Assembly (NCBI GenBank): GCA_015233155.1
Contig: JADFYG010000050.1
Span: 1-46,886, forward strand
Source: Candidatus Rifleibacteriota bacterium
GTDB lineage: Bacteria; Muiribacteriota; Ozemobacteria; Ozemobacterales; Ozemobacteraceae
Direction: 5' to 3'
DNA length: 46,886 bases
Shown: positions 24,993 to 33,867 of the stretch, in pieces
How the letters are laid out: the number at the start of each line of letters is the position of its first letter
Position numbering within the stretch: the stretch's first letter is position 1
Program-made: the position numbers and the translations under genes
Notes under the pieces: generated by a model
Seen by the model: the letters and a program-made list of their open reading frames with translations, nothing else
Databases searched by the model: none
Told to the model about the DNA's origin: nothing

Positions 24993-25399
24993 GGATATTC
25001 TCAAAAAAAAATGGGTATTTAAGCGGTTACACTTTGGTCATACTCGCGATCATTCTGCTCTTTTTAGGCAGCATGTTCATATTATCTGCTGATGTTTCAA
25101 CGAGTAATCGATATGCCATTTTCGAAGCTCAGGCAGTACAAGCAGCGGATTCCGGTCTGGACATCTGCCTGCTACAAGCATCTGCCACCAGTTTGTCTAG
25201 TTTCTCCATGATTTTCCCGGGAGGTGTTGTGGGTTCTATAACCATTTCGTATGCTCTCGACTCTTCAGGCCTGGCATCTTCAACCGCATATCTTTATGAC
25301 CGTAACAACCGCTTGATGGCCAGACGCACCGTGAACAACCATGTGGATTTCTCCGGACATTTTTTTAAAAGTCATTATATGGTGATCCCCATTCAATAG
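24989..25399 (+). CDS. Minor pilin, GspK/PilX-like
   Basis: A 136-residue protein starting with a short basic leader and YLSG, then YTLVILAIILLFLGSMFI. As in GspK, position +5 is hydrophobic rather than Glu. The following QAVQAADSGLDICLLQA is typical of PilX/GspK-type proteins. It is much shorter than a full GspK and lacks its large domain, so PilX-like is the better label. It is the last gene of the pseudopilin operon, with an ATGA overlap to the preceding gene. It would cap or prime the pilus tip together with the H-, I- and J-like pseudopilins. Confidence 0.8.
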   Translation: MRIFSKKNGYLSGYTLVILAIILLFLGSMFILSADVSTSNRYAIFEAQAVQAADSGLDICLLQASATSLSSFSMIFPGGVVGSITISYALDSSGLASSTAYLYDRNNRLMARRTVNNHVDFSGHFFKSHYMVIPIQ

Positions 25400-25874
25400 G
25401 GAAGAAAAGCATCTGCAGCTTCATCGTAAGACTTGTTTTGCTTTATTAGAAAAATTGGGTACATTTAAGGCAAGCGCTTGGAATATTGGATAGAAAGTAT
25501 GTGAGTTGGGTCTTGTCTTTGATTACGAGCGGTTTTCAAGAAAATACGGACTTCCTTCCTGGAATGGCTTTCCATCAAGTTTTTATTATGCCGGCGAGTA
25601 TAATTTCCCTGATTTCGCAGGTTTCTTGTTAATGTTGGGACTCATCTTGTGTGGCAAAATGAGAGAAGGACCGTGACTTCGGAAGAGAATTGAGGATCAT
25701 TTAGGCTCACTTAAATCATCAGAATATTTATTGGTTTCTGCATTTTAGTGGCAGAAGTGTCTCTTTTCAGCCACGGTGGGGAGAGAAGCACAGATATGAT
25801 CAAGGTCGAATTGCAATGCATGGTCAGAGAACCGGGTTATGCAACATACGGCATGATCATTAAGGGAGGAAGCA
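25400..25874. other. Intergenic region before the major prepilin gene
   Basis: This stretch has no credible gene. It includes a perfect 10-bp palindrome CAAGCGCTTG at 25471-25480. I looked for a sigma-54 promoter (GG and GC ten bases apart) and found none that convinced me. The separate long leader and the strong ribosome binding site suggest that the prepilin gene is transcribed independently of the minor pseudopilins. Confidence 0.5.
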
Positions 25875-26594
25875 ATGAATAAATCAGGTTTTACGTTGAT
25901 TGAACTGTTGATCGTTGTTCTCATCATTGGTGTTTTGGCAGCCCTTGCCATTCCGAAATACCAGTCGTTCGTGACCGAATCCCGCCAGCGAGGTTGTGCC
26001 ACCCAGTTGCAGGCTCTCGATCAGGCCGTTTCTGTTTGGGAAACCCGTAACCAGGCTTTTGATATCAACGAAGCTCACATGATTTCCTTTAACCCGGTCG
26101 CTGTTTCCTCCAACTATGTCCAGGGATTACCGCCTAATACCAACGTTGCTGCCCAACCGGCGTTGACCACCACCACGCTGGTCGGCTGGGCGCCAGACTC
26201 GATTATTAAGATCATAAAAGATGGAAAGAATTTTGCCTGCCCCGAAGTTCAGTCCAAGCATGGCAGTGTTTTTAGCGTCAATCCTTTGCCCGCACTAGTG
26301 TACCGGTTCATAAAGGTCCGCTTGGCTGGGGACACTACTTGGGCCGCCGGTACCGCTGTTGGCGGCGTTGCTATTCCAACCCCCAATGTAACTAGTTCCT
26401 ATCTCTGGGTTCCGCAGAGACTTGGGAGGGCGACCATCTGTACCGCTTTCGGGTTCTGCAATGGAACCGGTGCCGCGCTCGGCGCAGGATGGACGACTTT
26501 GGCTGAAGTAGGCTCCTATACCGTCGCCGACTTGGGTGTTGGTGGTCCATCAAAGGATAAAGTCACTCTACATGTTCCTTGGGTTCAACAATAA
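25875..26594 (+). CDS. Major type IV prepilin / PilA-GspG-like
   Basis: A 239-residue prepilin with a short leader: MNKSG is followed by FTLIELLIVVLIIGVLAALA, a perfect class-a prepilin signal (Gly -1, Phe +1, Glu +5) and helix. The mature protein has a cysteine after the helix (RQRGCATQLQALDQAVSVWE), one in FACPEV and two near TICTAFGFC. It is larger than most PilA proteins and lacks the GspG calcium-loop signature that I could recognise. AAGGGAGG six bases upstream is the strongest ribosome binding site in the locus, and a strong terminator follows, as expected for the abundant pilus subunit. It converges with the pilC gene. Confidence 0.9.
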   Translation: MNKSGFTLIELLIVVLIIGVLAALAIPKYQSFVTESRQRGCATQLQALDQAVSVWETRNQAFDINEAHMISFNPVAVSSNYVQGLPPNTNVAAQPALTTTTLVGWAPDSIIKIIKDGKNFACPEVQSKHGSVFSVNPLPALVYRFIKVRLAGDTTWAAGTAVGGVAIPTPNVTSSYLWVPQRLGRATICTAFGFCNGTGAALGAGWTTLAEVGSYTVADLGVGGPSKDKVTLHVPWVQQ

Positions 26595-26600
26595 GAGAAT

Positions 26601-26640
26601 AAAACAGCGCGCTTCTTTACAGGAGTGCGCTGTTTTATTT
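26601..26640. terminator. Strong intrinsic terminator after the major prepilin
   Basis: AAAACAGCGC (26601-26610) pairs perfectly with GCGCTGTTTT (26627-26636), followed by ATTT. A-runs and T-runs flank the stem on both strands, so it can stop transcription from the prepilin gene and from the convergent pilus operon. Confidence 0.95.
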
Positions 26641-26646
26641 TCCCCT

Positions 26647-27858
26647 CTAACGCATAGCCTGCGTCAGGTTAAACATCGGTAAAAACATGGCCATGGAGAT
26701 GATCAGAACAACTCCGCCGATGAGCACGGTCATGATTGGTTCAATGCTGGTCAAAATGATGTTGATGGCATCATTGACTTCCTCGTCATAATATAGACCT
26801 ACCTTTTCCAGCATTTTATCAAAATTGCCGGTGGTTTCACCCACATGAACCATAAGGATTACCATAGAAGGAAAAATGTCTTTCTCCATCGACATCGGCA
26901 AGGCAAACCCACCACCCTTTTCAACACTTTCACGAATTCTCATGATTGCGTTGGCGATAAGAACGTTTGGAATAATACCAATGGTCAGATCAAGAGCCCG
27001 GATTATGGGCACGCTGCCCTTGAGCAGGGCGGACAGCGTATGGGAAAAACGGGCCAGATACATTCTCCGAAACAGATTGCCTAACAGAGGAAGCTTCAGT
27101 TGGATTTTACAAAAGGCCACCCAGCCCCCTTTGGTCTTGAGAATATTGTAAAGGCAAATAATGAACAACAAAATGCAACCCAACAGTTGCAGATAGTGAT
27201 ACCGCAGAAAAACAGAACAAGCCATGACCCATTTGGTTGGGGCGGGCAACAGTTGCGGCTTGTCCTTGAAGAGCTCCATGAAGGTCGGAAAAACAAAGGT
27301 GAGCAGCGCCACCACAACAATAACTGCGACCATCGACACAATCCCGGGAAGCACCAGAGCTCCGGCTACCCGTGATTTGATTTTGTCTTGGCTGTCCGCA
27401 TAGGCGGCATACTGAAGCAGAATCGAATCGAGCATGCCGCCCTCTTCACCTGCCTTCACCAGAGCGATAAACAACGGCGAAAACAGATTGGGAAAAATAG
27501 CCAAAGATTCAGAAAACGATTTGCCACGCTCAATGCTGGATGCCATTTGACGGAGCACATCAGCAAAATAGACATTTTCAATTTGCTCACTCAGAGCGAA
27601 AAGCCCGGATCTCAATGCAATTCCTGCGTTGATCAAAGTGGCGAAGTTGTTATAAAAAAACCTCATTTCCTTGGATGAAACATGCCGGAACAATTTTCCC
27701 AGACTAAATTCATGGGAAGCAACCTGCGCTCTGATCTCAATAACCGAGATGCCCTTACCCTGGAGATTGGTTATTACCACCGCCTGAGTTTCTCCAAATT
27801 CCTCGCCGCTGACGGGTTTTCCGGCTTGATCAACTCCCTGATAGACGAAAAGAACCAT
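26647..27858 (-). CDS. pilC: PilC/GspF inner-membrane platform protein
   Basis: A 403-residue polytopic protein that couples the cytoplasmic assembly ATPase to pilus-fibre growth. It has two T2SSF domains, at about 65-190 (MRFFYNNFATLINAGIALRSGL ... FPNLFSPLFIALVKAGEEGG) and 268-395 (ARFSHTLSALLKGSVPIIRAL ... MVILMVHVGETTG). Hydrophobic segments lie near 167-192, 215-237 and 375-398. The length matches the family. It is the last gene of the minus-strand pilus operon, starting two bases after the stop of the ATPase gene, so translation is probably coupled. The N-terminal 30 residues (VYQGVDQAGKPVSGEEFG) are typical of the family. Confidence 0.95.
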   Translation of the reverse strand: MVLFVYQGVDQAGKPVSGEEFGETQAVVITNLQGKGISVIEIRAQVASHEFSLGKLFRHVSSKEMRFFYNNFATLINAGIALRSGLFALSEQIENVYFADVLRQMASSIERGKSFSESLAIFPNLFSPLFIALVKAGEEGGMLDSILLQYAAYADSQDKIKSRVAGALVLPGIVSMVAVIVVVALLTFVFPTFMELFKDKPQLLPAPTKWVMACSVFLRYHYLQLLGCILLFIICLYNILKTKGGWVAFCKIQLKLPLLGNLFRRMYLARFSHTLSALLKGSVPIIRALDLTIGIIPNVLIANAIMRIRESVEKGGGFALPMSMEKDIFPSMVILMVHVGETTGNFDKMLEKVGLYYDEEVNDAINIILTSIEPIMTVLIGGVVLIISMAMFLPMFNLTQAMR

Positions 27859-27860
27859 AC

Positions 27861-29921
27861 CTATACGACCTCGCTCTTGGTCACGCGCAAAACCTCTTCA
27901 ATGGTGGTAATGCCGCGAGAGGCCTTGGAAATACCCGTCTGTCTTAAAGGACGCATGCCGATGACGAAAGCCCTGGCCCGCAATTCAGAAGCCGACGCCT
28001 TAGCGACGATCAATCGCCTTAATTCATCATCGAGTGTCATCATTTCATGGATGCCGGTGCGTCCCTTATACCCCGTGGTCTTGCAGAGCGGACAGCCAGC
28101 CCCTTTGAAGAAGGGGATCTTCCCTGTGATTCCATATTGTTCCATTTGCAGATCTTTCAATTGAGATTCCGTTGGTTCGTATGGCGTTACGCATTTTGAG
28201 CAGATCTTTCTGGTCAGACGCTGTGCAACGGCAGCCAGAAGGGTTGAGGCGAGCAGATAGGGTTCAACTTGAAGATCGATCAAACGACCAACTGTTGAGG
28301 AGGCATCATTGGTGTGCAGGGTGGAAAGCACCAGATGCCCCGTCATGGCAGCTTCAACAGCGATCTGAGCAGTTTCACCATCGCGGATTTCGCCGATCAT
28401 GATAACGTTCGGATCTTGACGCATCAGGGCCCGCAAGGTTGTGGCAAAGGTCAGGCCGATGTCTGATTTCACCTGCACCTGATTGATGTCCTTGATCTGC
28501 ATTTCAACCGGATCTTCGACAGTGTTGACATTTATTTTCGGCGAAGAGATGTAGTTGATAGCGGCATACAGGGTCGAGGTTTTGCCGCTGCCAGTGGGGC
28601 CATTCAGCAGAATAATACCGTTTGGCTGTTTTATCGCAATTTCAAAGCGGGCAAGCAAGTCATCATCAAAACCGACATCTTTCAATGACAGAGTAAGAGC
28701 CGATTTATCAAGAATACGCATACAAATTTTTTCGCCCCAAACGGTTGGAAGAGAGCTGACGCGCAGATCGACATCTTTGCCGATGACTTTTACCCGAATA
28801 CGACCATCCTGCGGGAGGCGCTTTTCGGCGATATCCATGTCGGCCATAACCTTGAGACGGGAAATTATTTCCCCCTGGCTGGCTTTGGGAATTCGGAGAA
28901 TCTCGTTTAGAACTCCATCCACTCTTATACGTATGCGCAAATTGGTTTCCGCGGGCTCAAGATGTATATCAGAGGCATTGTCTGTGATCGCCTGTTTGAT
29001 CAATCTGCTGACAAAGTTTACGGTGGCAGCCACATCTGTGGCCTGCAGATCGAAGGAAACCATGCCACCGCCAAGCATGGCGGAAGTTGCAACGGGAGCC
29101 ACCTGCTCAGCCGCAAGAATTTTGACCGCCTCGTCCATTTTCTCGGCTTCCGCTTCTTCGTCCTCACCACCATACGTAGCTCTGATAGCAGCTCGGATTC
29201 CATTTGCGGTGGCAACGGCTTCCTGAACTTCAAGATTGGTCTGGAGGCGAATTTCATCAACGATAAAAGCATCGAGAGGGTCAACCATTGCTACGGTCAG
29301 AGTCTTTCCGATAAGTTTCACCGGCAGAAGCGTGTGACGCCTGATGATGACTTCAGGAATCAAGTTCCGAATATCGGGAGGAACTATCAGCATTTCGTCG
29401 GGAATATGGGGAATGCCCAGTTGGGAGGCCAGACTTTTGGCCATCTGATCATCCGCAGCCAAGCCTGGTTCGACGTCTTTATTTTCTTTTTCCCTGTCAC
29501 CATACGTCGTTTTTATAGCAGTCTGTATGCCGCTTTCGGTAGCAATGGCCTCCTGAACATCAAGATTGGTTTGAAAGCGGATTTCCTCAACAATAAAAGT
29601 ATCGAAAGGGTCAGCCATGGCCAAGGTCAGAGTCTTTCCGTCAAGTTTCACCGGAAGAAGTGTGTGGCGCCTGATGATGTCCTCAGGAATCAATTGCCGG
29701 ATCTCCTGAGGAACTTCCAGCATTTCGTCGGGAATTGAGCATATTTCCAGCTGACTGGCCAGGCATGTGACAATATCAGTATCAGCGGCAAAGCCGAGTT
29801 CAACGAGAACTGATCCCAACCGCTTGCCCGTTTCTTTTTGTTTGGCAATGGCTGTTTCAAGCTGTTGACTGTCTATCAGACCCGAATCAACGAGGATATC
29901 ACCTAGTCGTTTGTGAATCAT
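27861..29921 (-). CDS. pilB: PilB/GspE assembly ATPase with duplicated MshEN half-domain
   Basis: A 686-residue secretion ATPase that powers pilus or pseudopilus extension. The first MshEN motif RLGDILVDSGLIDSQQLE and the related KRLGSVLVELG at 34-44 suggest cyclic-di-GMP binding. Residues 54-141 are repeated at 164-251, so the C-terminal half of the MshEN domain occurs twice while its motif half occurs once. The core has Walker A GPTGSGKT (441-448), the Walker B region MIGEIRDGE, the His box STLHTNDA, and a CxxC/CxxC zinc site at C574, C577, C610 and C613. The ATG overlaps the stop of the TPR gene (ATGA), and no separate ribosome binding site is seen. Confidence 0.95.
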   Translation of the reverse strand: MIHKRLGDILVDSGLIDSQQLETAIAKQKETGKRLGSVLVELGFAADTDIVTCLASQLEICSIPDEMLEVPQEIRQLIPEDIIRRHTLLPVKLDGKTLTLAMADPFDTFIVEEIRFQTNLDVQEAIATESGIQTAIKTTYGDREKENKDVEPGLAADDQMAKSLASQLGIPHIPDEMLIVPPDIRNLIPEVIIRRHTLLPVKLIGKTLTVAMVDPLDAFIVDEIRLQTNLEVQEAVATANGIRAAIRATYGGEDEEAEAEKMDEAVKILAAEQVAPVATSAMLGGGMVSFDLQATDVAATVNFVSRLIKQAITDNASDIHLEPAETNLRIRIRVDGVLNEILRIPKASQGEIISRLKVMADMDIAEKRLPQDGRIRVKVIGKDVDLRVSSLPTVWGEKICMRILDKSALTLSLKDVGFDDDLLARFEIAIKQPNGIILLNGPTGSGKTSTLYAAINYISSPKINVNTVEDPVEMQIKDINQVQVKSDIGLTFATTLRALMRQDPNVIMIGEIRDGETAQIAVEAAMTGHLVLSTLHTNDASSTVGRLIDLQVEPYLLASTLLAAVAQRLTRKICSKCVTPYEPTESQLKDLQMEQYGITGKIPFFKGAGCPLCKTTGYKGRTGIHEMMTLDDELRRLIVAKASASELRARAFVIGMRPLRQTGISKASRGITTIEEVLRVTKSEVV
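29171..29765 (-). repeat. Tandem 265-bp intragenic duplication in pilB
   Basis: 29171-29435 and 29501-29765 are direct copies with a 330-base offset, about 80% identical by eye and keeping the reading frame. They encode the repeated MshEN half-domain. Confidence 0.85.
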
Positions 29922-30691
29922 AGTTTTTTGACATTACTCGTATCCCAGGACCAGTAATAATGTCGGGCAAGATGGAATTTGGGGTTGATCTGGAGCACTT
30001 TTTTAAACTCGTCCATGGCCTTTTCCTTATCGCCTTTTCGACGATAGGCCATACCCAGCTTGAAGTGCAGATCAGCATATTCATCAGATGTTTTCAGGAA
30101 CCGCTCCACCTGGCGAATAAATTCCTCAAGCATTATCGGGTCGTCAAGAATCACCTCAATATCGAACGGAAATGGATTGTTCACTTTTGTGGAGTCTACC
30201 GGCAACGCTATAATCATTTTCAGGTAACGAAGAGCTTCGGCAAGGTTCCCTTCTTTTTCGTGAATCAGTGCAAAAAGATGCATGGCATCGCGATAGTTGG
30301 GGCTGCACACAAGGGCTTCGGCAACGCATTCCTTCGCCTCTTTGATCTGACCATGATTAAAATACAGATGGCCCAGTCGAAAATGGAGATCAGGCCACTC
30401 AGGCTTTTGAAAAATGGCCCTTTTGTAATTGGCTTCGGCAGTGGCAAAATCATTCATGGCTTCTGCACACTTTCCGGCATTCAGGTGGGCCGTGGTGTCA
30501 CTCGGACTCAGGGAAATAACCTTCTCAAAAGCAGCCAGAGCATGGATGAAGTCACTTTTTTTGACATAGGCATTACCAAAATTCCGATAATGCTGTGGGT
30601 CATTGGGACTCTTCTCAATAAGCTTCTGAAGCCTCTCAATGACCTCATCAACCAATTCCGGACTAAAATAAGAACTTATATGTTGTTCCAA
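29918..30691 (-). CDS. TPR protein of the pilus operon (PilF/Tgl-like role)
   Basis: A 257-residue protein made of TPR units, for example DPQHYRNFGNAYVKKSDFIHAL, then SPSDTTAHLNAGKCAEAMND, then DLHFRLGHLYFNHGQIKEA, and a last unit DLHFKLGMAYRRKGDKEKAM. It has no signal peptide or lipobox, so unlike PilF or Tgl it is probably cytoplasmic. It may serve as a scaffold near the ATPase. It starts at TTG 30691, with GAGAGGG seven bases upstream, and its TGA overlaps the pilB ATG. The position between the lipoproteins and pilB ties it to pilus assembly; the exact role is inferred. Confidence 0.85.
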   Translation of the reverse strand: MEQHISSYFSPELVDEVIERLQKLIEKSPNDPQHYRNFGNAYVKKSDFIHALAAFEKVISLSPSDTTAHLNAGKCAEAMNDFATAEANYKRAIFQKPEWPDLHFRLGHLYFNHGQIKEAKECVAEALVCSPNYRDAMHLFALIHEKEGNLAEALRYLKMIIALPVDSTKVNNPFPFDIEVILDDPIMLEEFIRQVERFLKTSDEYADLHFKLGMAYRRKGDKEKAMDEFKKVLQINPKFHLARHYYWSWDTSNVKKL

Positions 30692-30754
30692 GGCAACCCT
30701 CTCTAGATAAATTTTAGTGTGTGCCGGCAGATAATGTCAATGAACTGCTTCGGA

Positions 30755-32206
30755 TCAGTAATCCGGGTTGTTATAGTTGGAGAGATATGTCGTGATTGCG
30801 ACTGTGACATCCACCATGGACCAGGAATAGATGCGACTGACGTTATTGGTGTCTTCCATAAGCCAGACTGCTTTGCCGAAACCACTGCCGCCGGTGCCCA
30901 CATCTGCCGGGTCTGTCATGCCAGCGGTCGTCAGGGTCGAATTGGCGTTACCTACATAGATCAGATATTTATACACGTCAGAAGTCGGGTGAAGATGTTC
31001 CAGACGGAAGGACCCTGAAGCGCTGACATTGGGTGAGCTGTCCTCTCCGGTTCTGGTGGAAAGGATGTAATTGGTATCGATTTCCCAGTGTGTGACGTCC
31101 TGAATCGCAAACTGGGCTGGTGCTGAAGCTGTTTCCGCCTGCGTCATAACGGTAATCTTTTTTGAGATGTAATTCATGGGATATACCCGGACGATCAGCC
31201 CGTTAATCCCTACGCCGGTTGATTCAGTGGCATATCGTCCGGAAATGGCGCCGACTCCTGTTTCGACATTTTGATTCATCAGAAAAGCCAGCGGGGATGG
31301 GGAAATTGAGACTACGCCGTTCGTCGAGTTAACCGTGAACTCCTGGGTTAAATCCTGCCACCCGGTTTTGGAAAATAAAATTTCATAATTTCCTGGCCGC
31401 AGGTTGGAAAAGGAGAAACGGCCCTGTGCATCGCTGATAGTCCCACCGACCCCTTTCACACTGACAACCACATACTGGAGTGGGGCTTTGGTGAACGAGT
31501 CGATAACGGTTCCGAAGACAAGAGGACACACAACATCGCTGGCGGTAATGGGTCTGGGAGCGAGAATGACTTCCGGGGCTGCAGGTGACGTTGAGCCATC
31601 TGCCATAATGTAAACGACATAAGTTGCAGGGCTGTAGGTAGTTGTGTCCTGGCCTGCCGAAAGCTGATAGGTGCCTGGCGAAAAATCCTGGAAGATAAAT
31701 TCTCCGGTTGAGGTGGAATAGGTTGACCCGGTAAAAATCCCTTCCTTATACGAACTTACCATAATACTGGACAGAGGCTCCTTGGTCGTATTAAGTTTGA
31801 CCGTACCAGTCAGGATGATTCTTTGACCAAGCACAGGATTGATGGACTTTGATTCGTCGGCGATGATGGAAAACATGCCCGTGTAGGTTCCATACGCGGG
31901 GGCTGTGACGGTTATGGTGTAATTTCCCGCCGGAAGGACGAACGCGAATTTTCCGTCTTCTCCGGTTTTATAATTCAGGGAAGTGCCACCGGCTTGTGGA
32001 GTAATCGTAACACTGGCACTTTTAATGAGGTCTCCCTTCTGGTTGGTCGGAATCCCACTTAGTGTTCCTGTTGTTCTGTCGCCTGGAGAGCCTGCCAGGC
32101 CGTTAAAAACTGGAGCGGTCACACTTGAACTTCCGGAATTGCAGCCAGCAAGGATAAGCAATATGCTGAAAGCAATGGTTCCGATGATTACTGCTTTCTT
32201 CCACAT
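30755..32206 (-). CDS. Lipoprotein with carboxypeptidase-regulatory-like repeats
   Basis: A 483-residue lipoprotein. The start at 32206 (GGGAGA eight bases upstream) gives a signal ending in LILAGC. Three or more beta-sandwich units of carboxypeptidase-regulatory-like type follow, shown by the repeated pattern TGEDGKFAFVLPAGNYTITV, TSTGEFIFQDFSPGTYQLS and SDAQGRFSFSNLRPGNYEI. These are found in cell-surface and cell-wall proteins. The C-terminal 150 residues are unrecognised. Its place inside the pilus operon suggests an outer-membrane or secretin-associated accessory, or a substrate of the machine. The function is inferred from context only. Confidence 0.85.
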   Translation of the reverse strand: MWKKAVIIGTIAFSILLILAGCNSGSSSVTAPVFNGLAGSPGDRTTGTLSGIPTNQKGDLIKSASVTITPQAGGTSLNYKTGEDGKFAFVLPAGNYTITVTAPAYGTYTGMFSIIADESKSINPVLGQRIILTGTVKLNTTKEPLSSIMVSSYKEGIFTGSTYSTSTGEFIFQDFSPGTYQLSAGQDTTTYSPATYVVYIMADGSTSPAAPEVILAPRPITASDVVCPLVFGTVIDSFTKAPLQYVVVSVKGVGGTISDAQGRFSFSNLRPGNYEILFSKTGWQDLTQEFTVNSTNGVVSISPSPLAFLMNQNVETGVGAISGRYATESTGVGINGLIVRVYPMNYISKKITVMTQAETASAPAQFAIQDVTHWEIDTNYILSTRTGEDSSPNVSASGSFRLEHLHPTSDVYKYLIYVGNANSTLTTAGMTDPADVGTGGSGFGKAVWLMEDTNNVSRIYSWSMVDVTVAITTYLSNYNNPDY

Positions 32207-32238
32207 AAGAACCGTCTCCCTTTTCACAGTCGAAACAT

Positions 32239-32823
32239 TCAATTTTTTTGCCTGGTTGAAAGGGTTACCTGGGTGGAAATGCTGATGTCATTGTTATTAA
32301 CATCTTTTCCGGAAATCAGGATCCTGGCGATAACCGGGGTGACATCGTCAGCTTGAGAAAGAGTGTTATTAGTCATGTAGAAAAAAAGAGAAGACGGCAT
32401 GACTTCCAGAGAAATGTCGCCGACGGAGTGGCTGCCACTGGCGGTTGTAGTTCCGCTGGCGGTCGTAGCTCCTCCGGCCATGGTCACGTCAGGAGCCTGA
32501 ATTAAAATATCAAGTGCGCCAGAATAATCAAACTTTCCGGACAGAATAGGCTGACCGTTGCTGGAATAGTATTTCATGGAATAGTTGTTGAGAAATACCG
32601 AAATACCATTGTTGATATTGAACTCGAATTTCACCTGCTCGACTGTGAATTTAATAGAACCGCCGTCTTCAACATATGCGGGGTTGAGTGGATTGGGTGC
32701 AACGTTAACCACATGAATGTCAGACGTTGGTGAAAAAAGAGGCAACCCTGATTTCTGGCATCCTAACAGGAATGCAACAGCCCCCCCCAGGAACAGCAAA
32801 GCGAAGAACCTGATTTTATTCAT
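32239..32823 (-). CDS. Lipoprotein of the pilus operon
   Basis: A 194-residue lipoprotein whose signal ends in VAFLLGC. The mature protein is beta-rich with an Ala/Gly/Thr-Ser low-complexity linker in the middle (GGATTASGTTTASGSHSVG). No family is recognised. The start at 32823 follows GGAGG at a seven-base spacing and overlaps the end of the secretin gene by eight bases. It may be a pilotin-like or accessory protein that helps the secretin insert; this is context-based speculation. The next gene, also a lipoprotein, begins 32 bases downstream. Confidence 0.8.
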   Translation of the reverse strand: MNKIRFFALLFLGGAVAFLLGCQKSGLPLFSPTSDIHVVNVAPNPLNPAYVEDGGSIKFTVEQVKFEFNINNGISVFLNNYSMKYYSSNGQPILSGKFDYSGALDILIQAPDVTMAGGATTASGTTTASGSHSVGDISLEVMPSSLFFYMTNNTLSQADDVTPVIARILISGKDVNNNDISISTQVTLSTRQKN

Positions 32824-33811
32824 TTGGAGACCTCCGTTTTTTCCGCGAGAACGACTTCCCTCGAACGTTGCTGGGACTGCTTTCGATAATGTTTGGGGTG
32901 ATGAATACCACCAATTCGGATCGCTTGGCACTTTTCTCAGATTTCGAGAATAACTTTCTGAGAAGCGGCAACTTGCCGAACAAAGGAACGGTATCGGCGG
33001 AATCGCTCTTGGATTCGGTAATCAACCCGCCCAGGATCAAGGTTTCGCCGTTCTTCACCGTGACATCGGTGTTGGCTTGGCGGGTTTCCGTCCAAGGAGC
33101 ACTATCGGGAATCAGGCTGACGACCGCAGTGATCTGGGGAACCACTTTCATGCGAATCAACCCATTTTCATAAATATATGGGGTTACGGTCAGGCTTATG
33201 GGAACATCGGCAAACTGTGTGGTTCGAACGGTATATGGAGGATTGCCGCCATTGGCCGGATATGTGGTGGTGGTGTAATAGGGAATTCGTTGCCCGACAC
33301 TGATGAGTGCTGGCAAACCGTTGGTTCCTGTGATCTTCGGATTCGAAAGGGATTTGGCACGTTTATCCCCCTGCAACCCCTTCAATAGGAAACTGAAATG
33401 TTCGTTATTGAGGGTTCCTATTCGCAAGGTGCCGTTGCCACCGCTTAACCCGGTGGTATGATCATACTGGATTAGCGGCAACGCGCGGCCGGCCTGCGTC
33501 AAAAAGGTTGACCAATCAATACCTGTGGAGTTGTTGTGGTCAAGAGTGATGTCAAAGATGTGTGCCTCGATTATAACCTGCTTGGGAGGCACATCAAGAC
33601 TCTTGATGATTTGCTCAATCTTGACAAGGTTCTCCGGAGTTTCCCTGATGATCAGCGTGGTTTCCAACATCTGGGTGCTCACTGAAGGGGTGCCTCCGGG
33701 CGTAGTAGTGGGTGTGAGCTCTTGTCCGAAAATGTTGGGACAAAGGAGTAGTCCCAGGAAAATCAGGCTGAAAAAACAATGAAAGACACGAAAAGATCTT
33801 TGTTTCAACAT
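32816..33811 (-). CDS. pilQ: Short secretin (PilQ/GspD C-terminal half)
   Basis: A 331-residue outer-membrane secretin subunit. It has its own signal peptide (CFFSLIFLGLLLCPNIFG), then one N-type repeat (LIIRETPENLVKIEQIIKSLDVPPKQVIIEA) and the secretin beta domain. That domain contains LSNPKITGTNGLPALISVGQ, a lip-like NPPYTVRTTQFADVPISLTVTP stretch, and the C-terminal VTVKNGETLILGGLI and PLFGKLPLLRKLFS blocks. A usual PilQ or GspD is over 450 residues and carries the N0/N1 domains in the same chain. Here those are encoded by the separate upstream gene. GGTGG before the ATG supports the start. It forms the outer-membrane pore. Confidence 0.9.
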   Translation of the reverse strand: MLKQRSFRVFHCFFSLIFLGLLLCPNIFGQELTPTTTPGGTPSVSTQMLETTLIIRETPENLVKIEQIIKSLDVPPKQVIIEAHIFDITLDHNNSTGIDWSTFLTQAGRALPLIQYDHTTGLSGGNGTLRIGTLNNEHFSFLLKGLQGDKRAKSLSNPKITGTNGLPALISVGQRIPYYTTTTYPANGGNPPYTVRTTQFADVPISLTVTPYIYENGLIRMKVVPQITAVVSLIPDSAPWTETRQANTDVTVKNGETLILGGLITESKSDSADTVPLFGKLPLLRKLFSKSEKSAKRSELVVFITPNIIESSPSNVRGKSFSRKKRRSPNE

Positions 33812-33867
33812 GTTACCACCACCTTGGGGGATGTCTCGAACGAATGGGTATCGGTTTTCATTCAAAG

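Noticed and set aside
25400..25874. Sigma-54 promoter for the major prepilin gene
   Set aside because: No GG and GC pair at the required ten-base spacing with acceptable flanks was found.
28962..29738. 258-codon plus-strand frame inside pilB
   Set aside because: It is antisense to conserved ATPase sequence. Its internal similarity reflects the tandem duplication in pilB.
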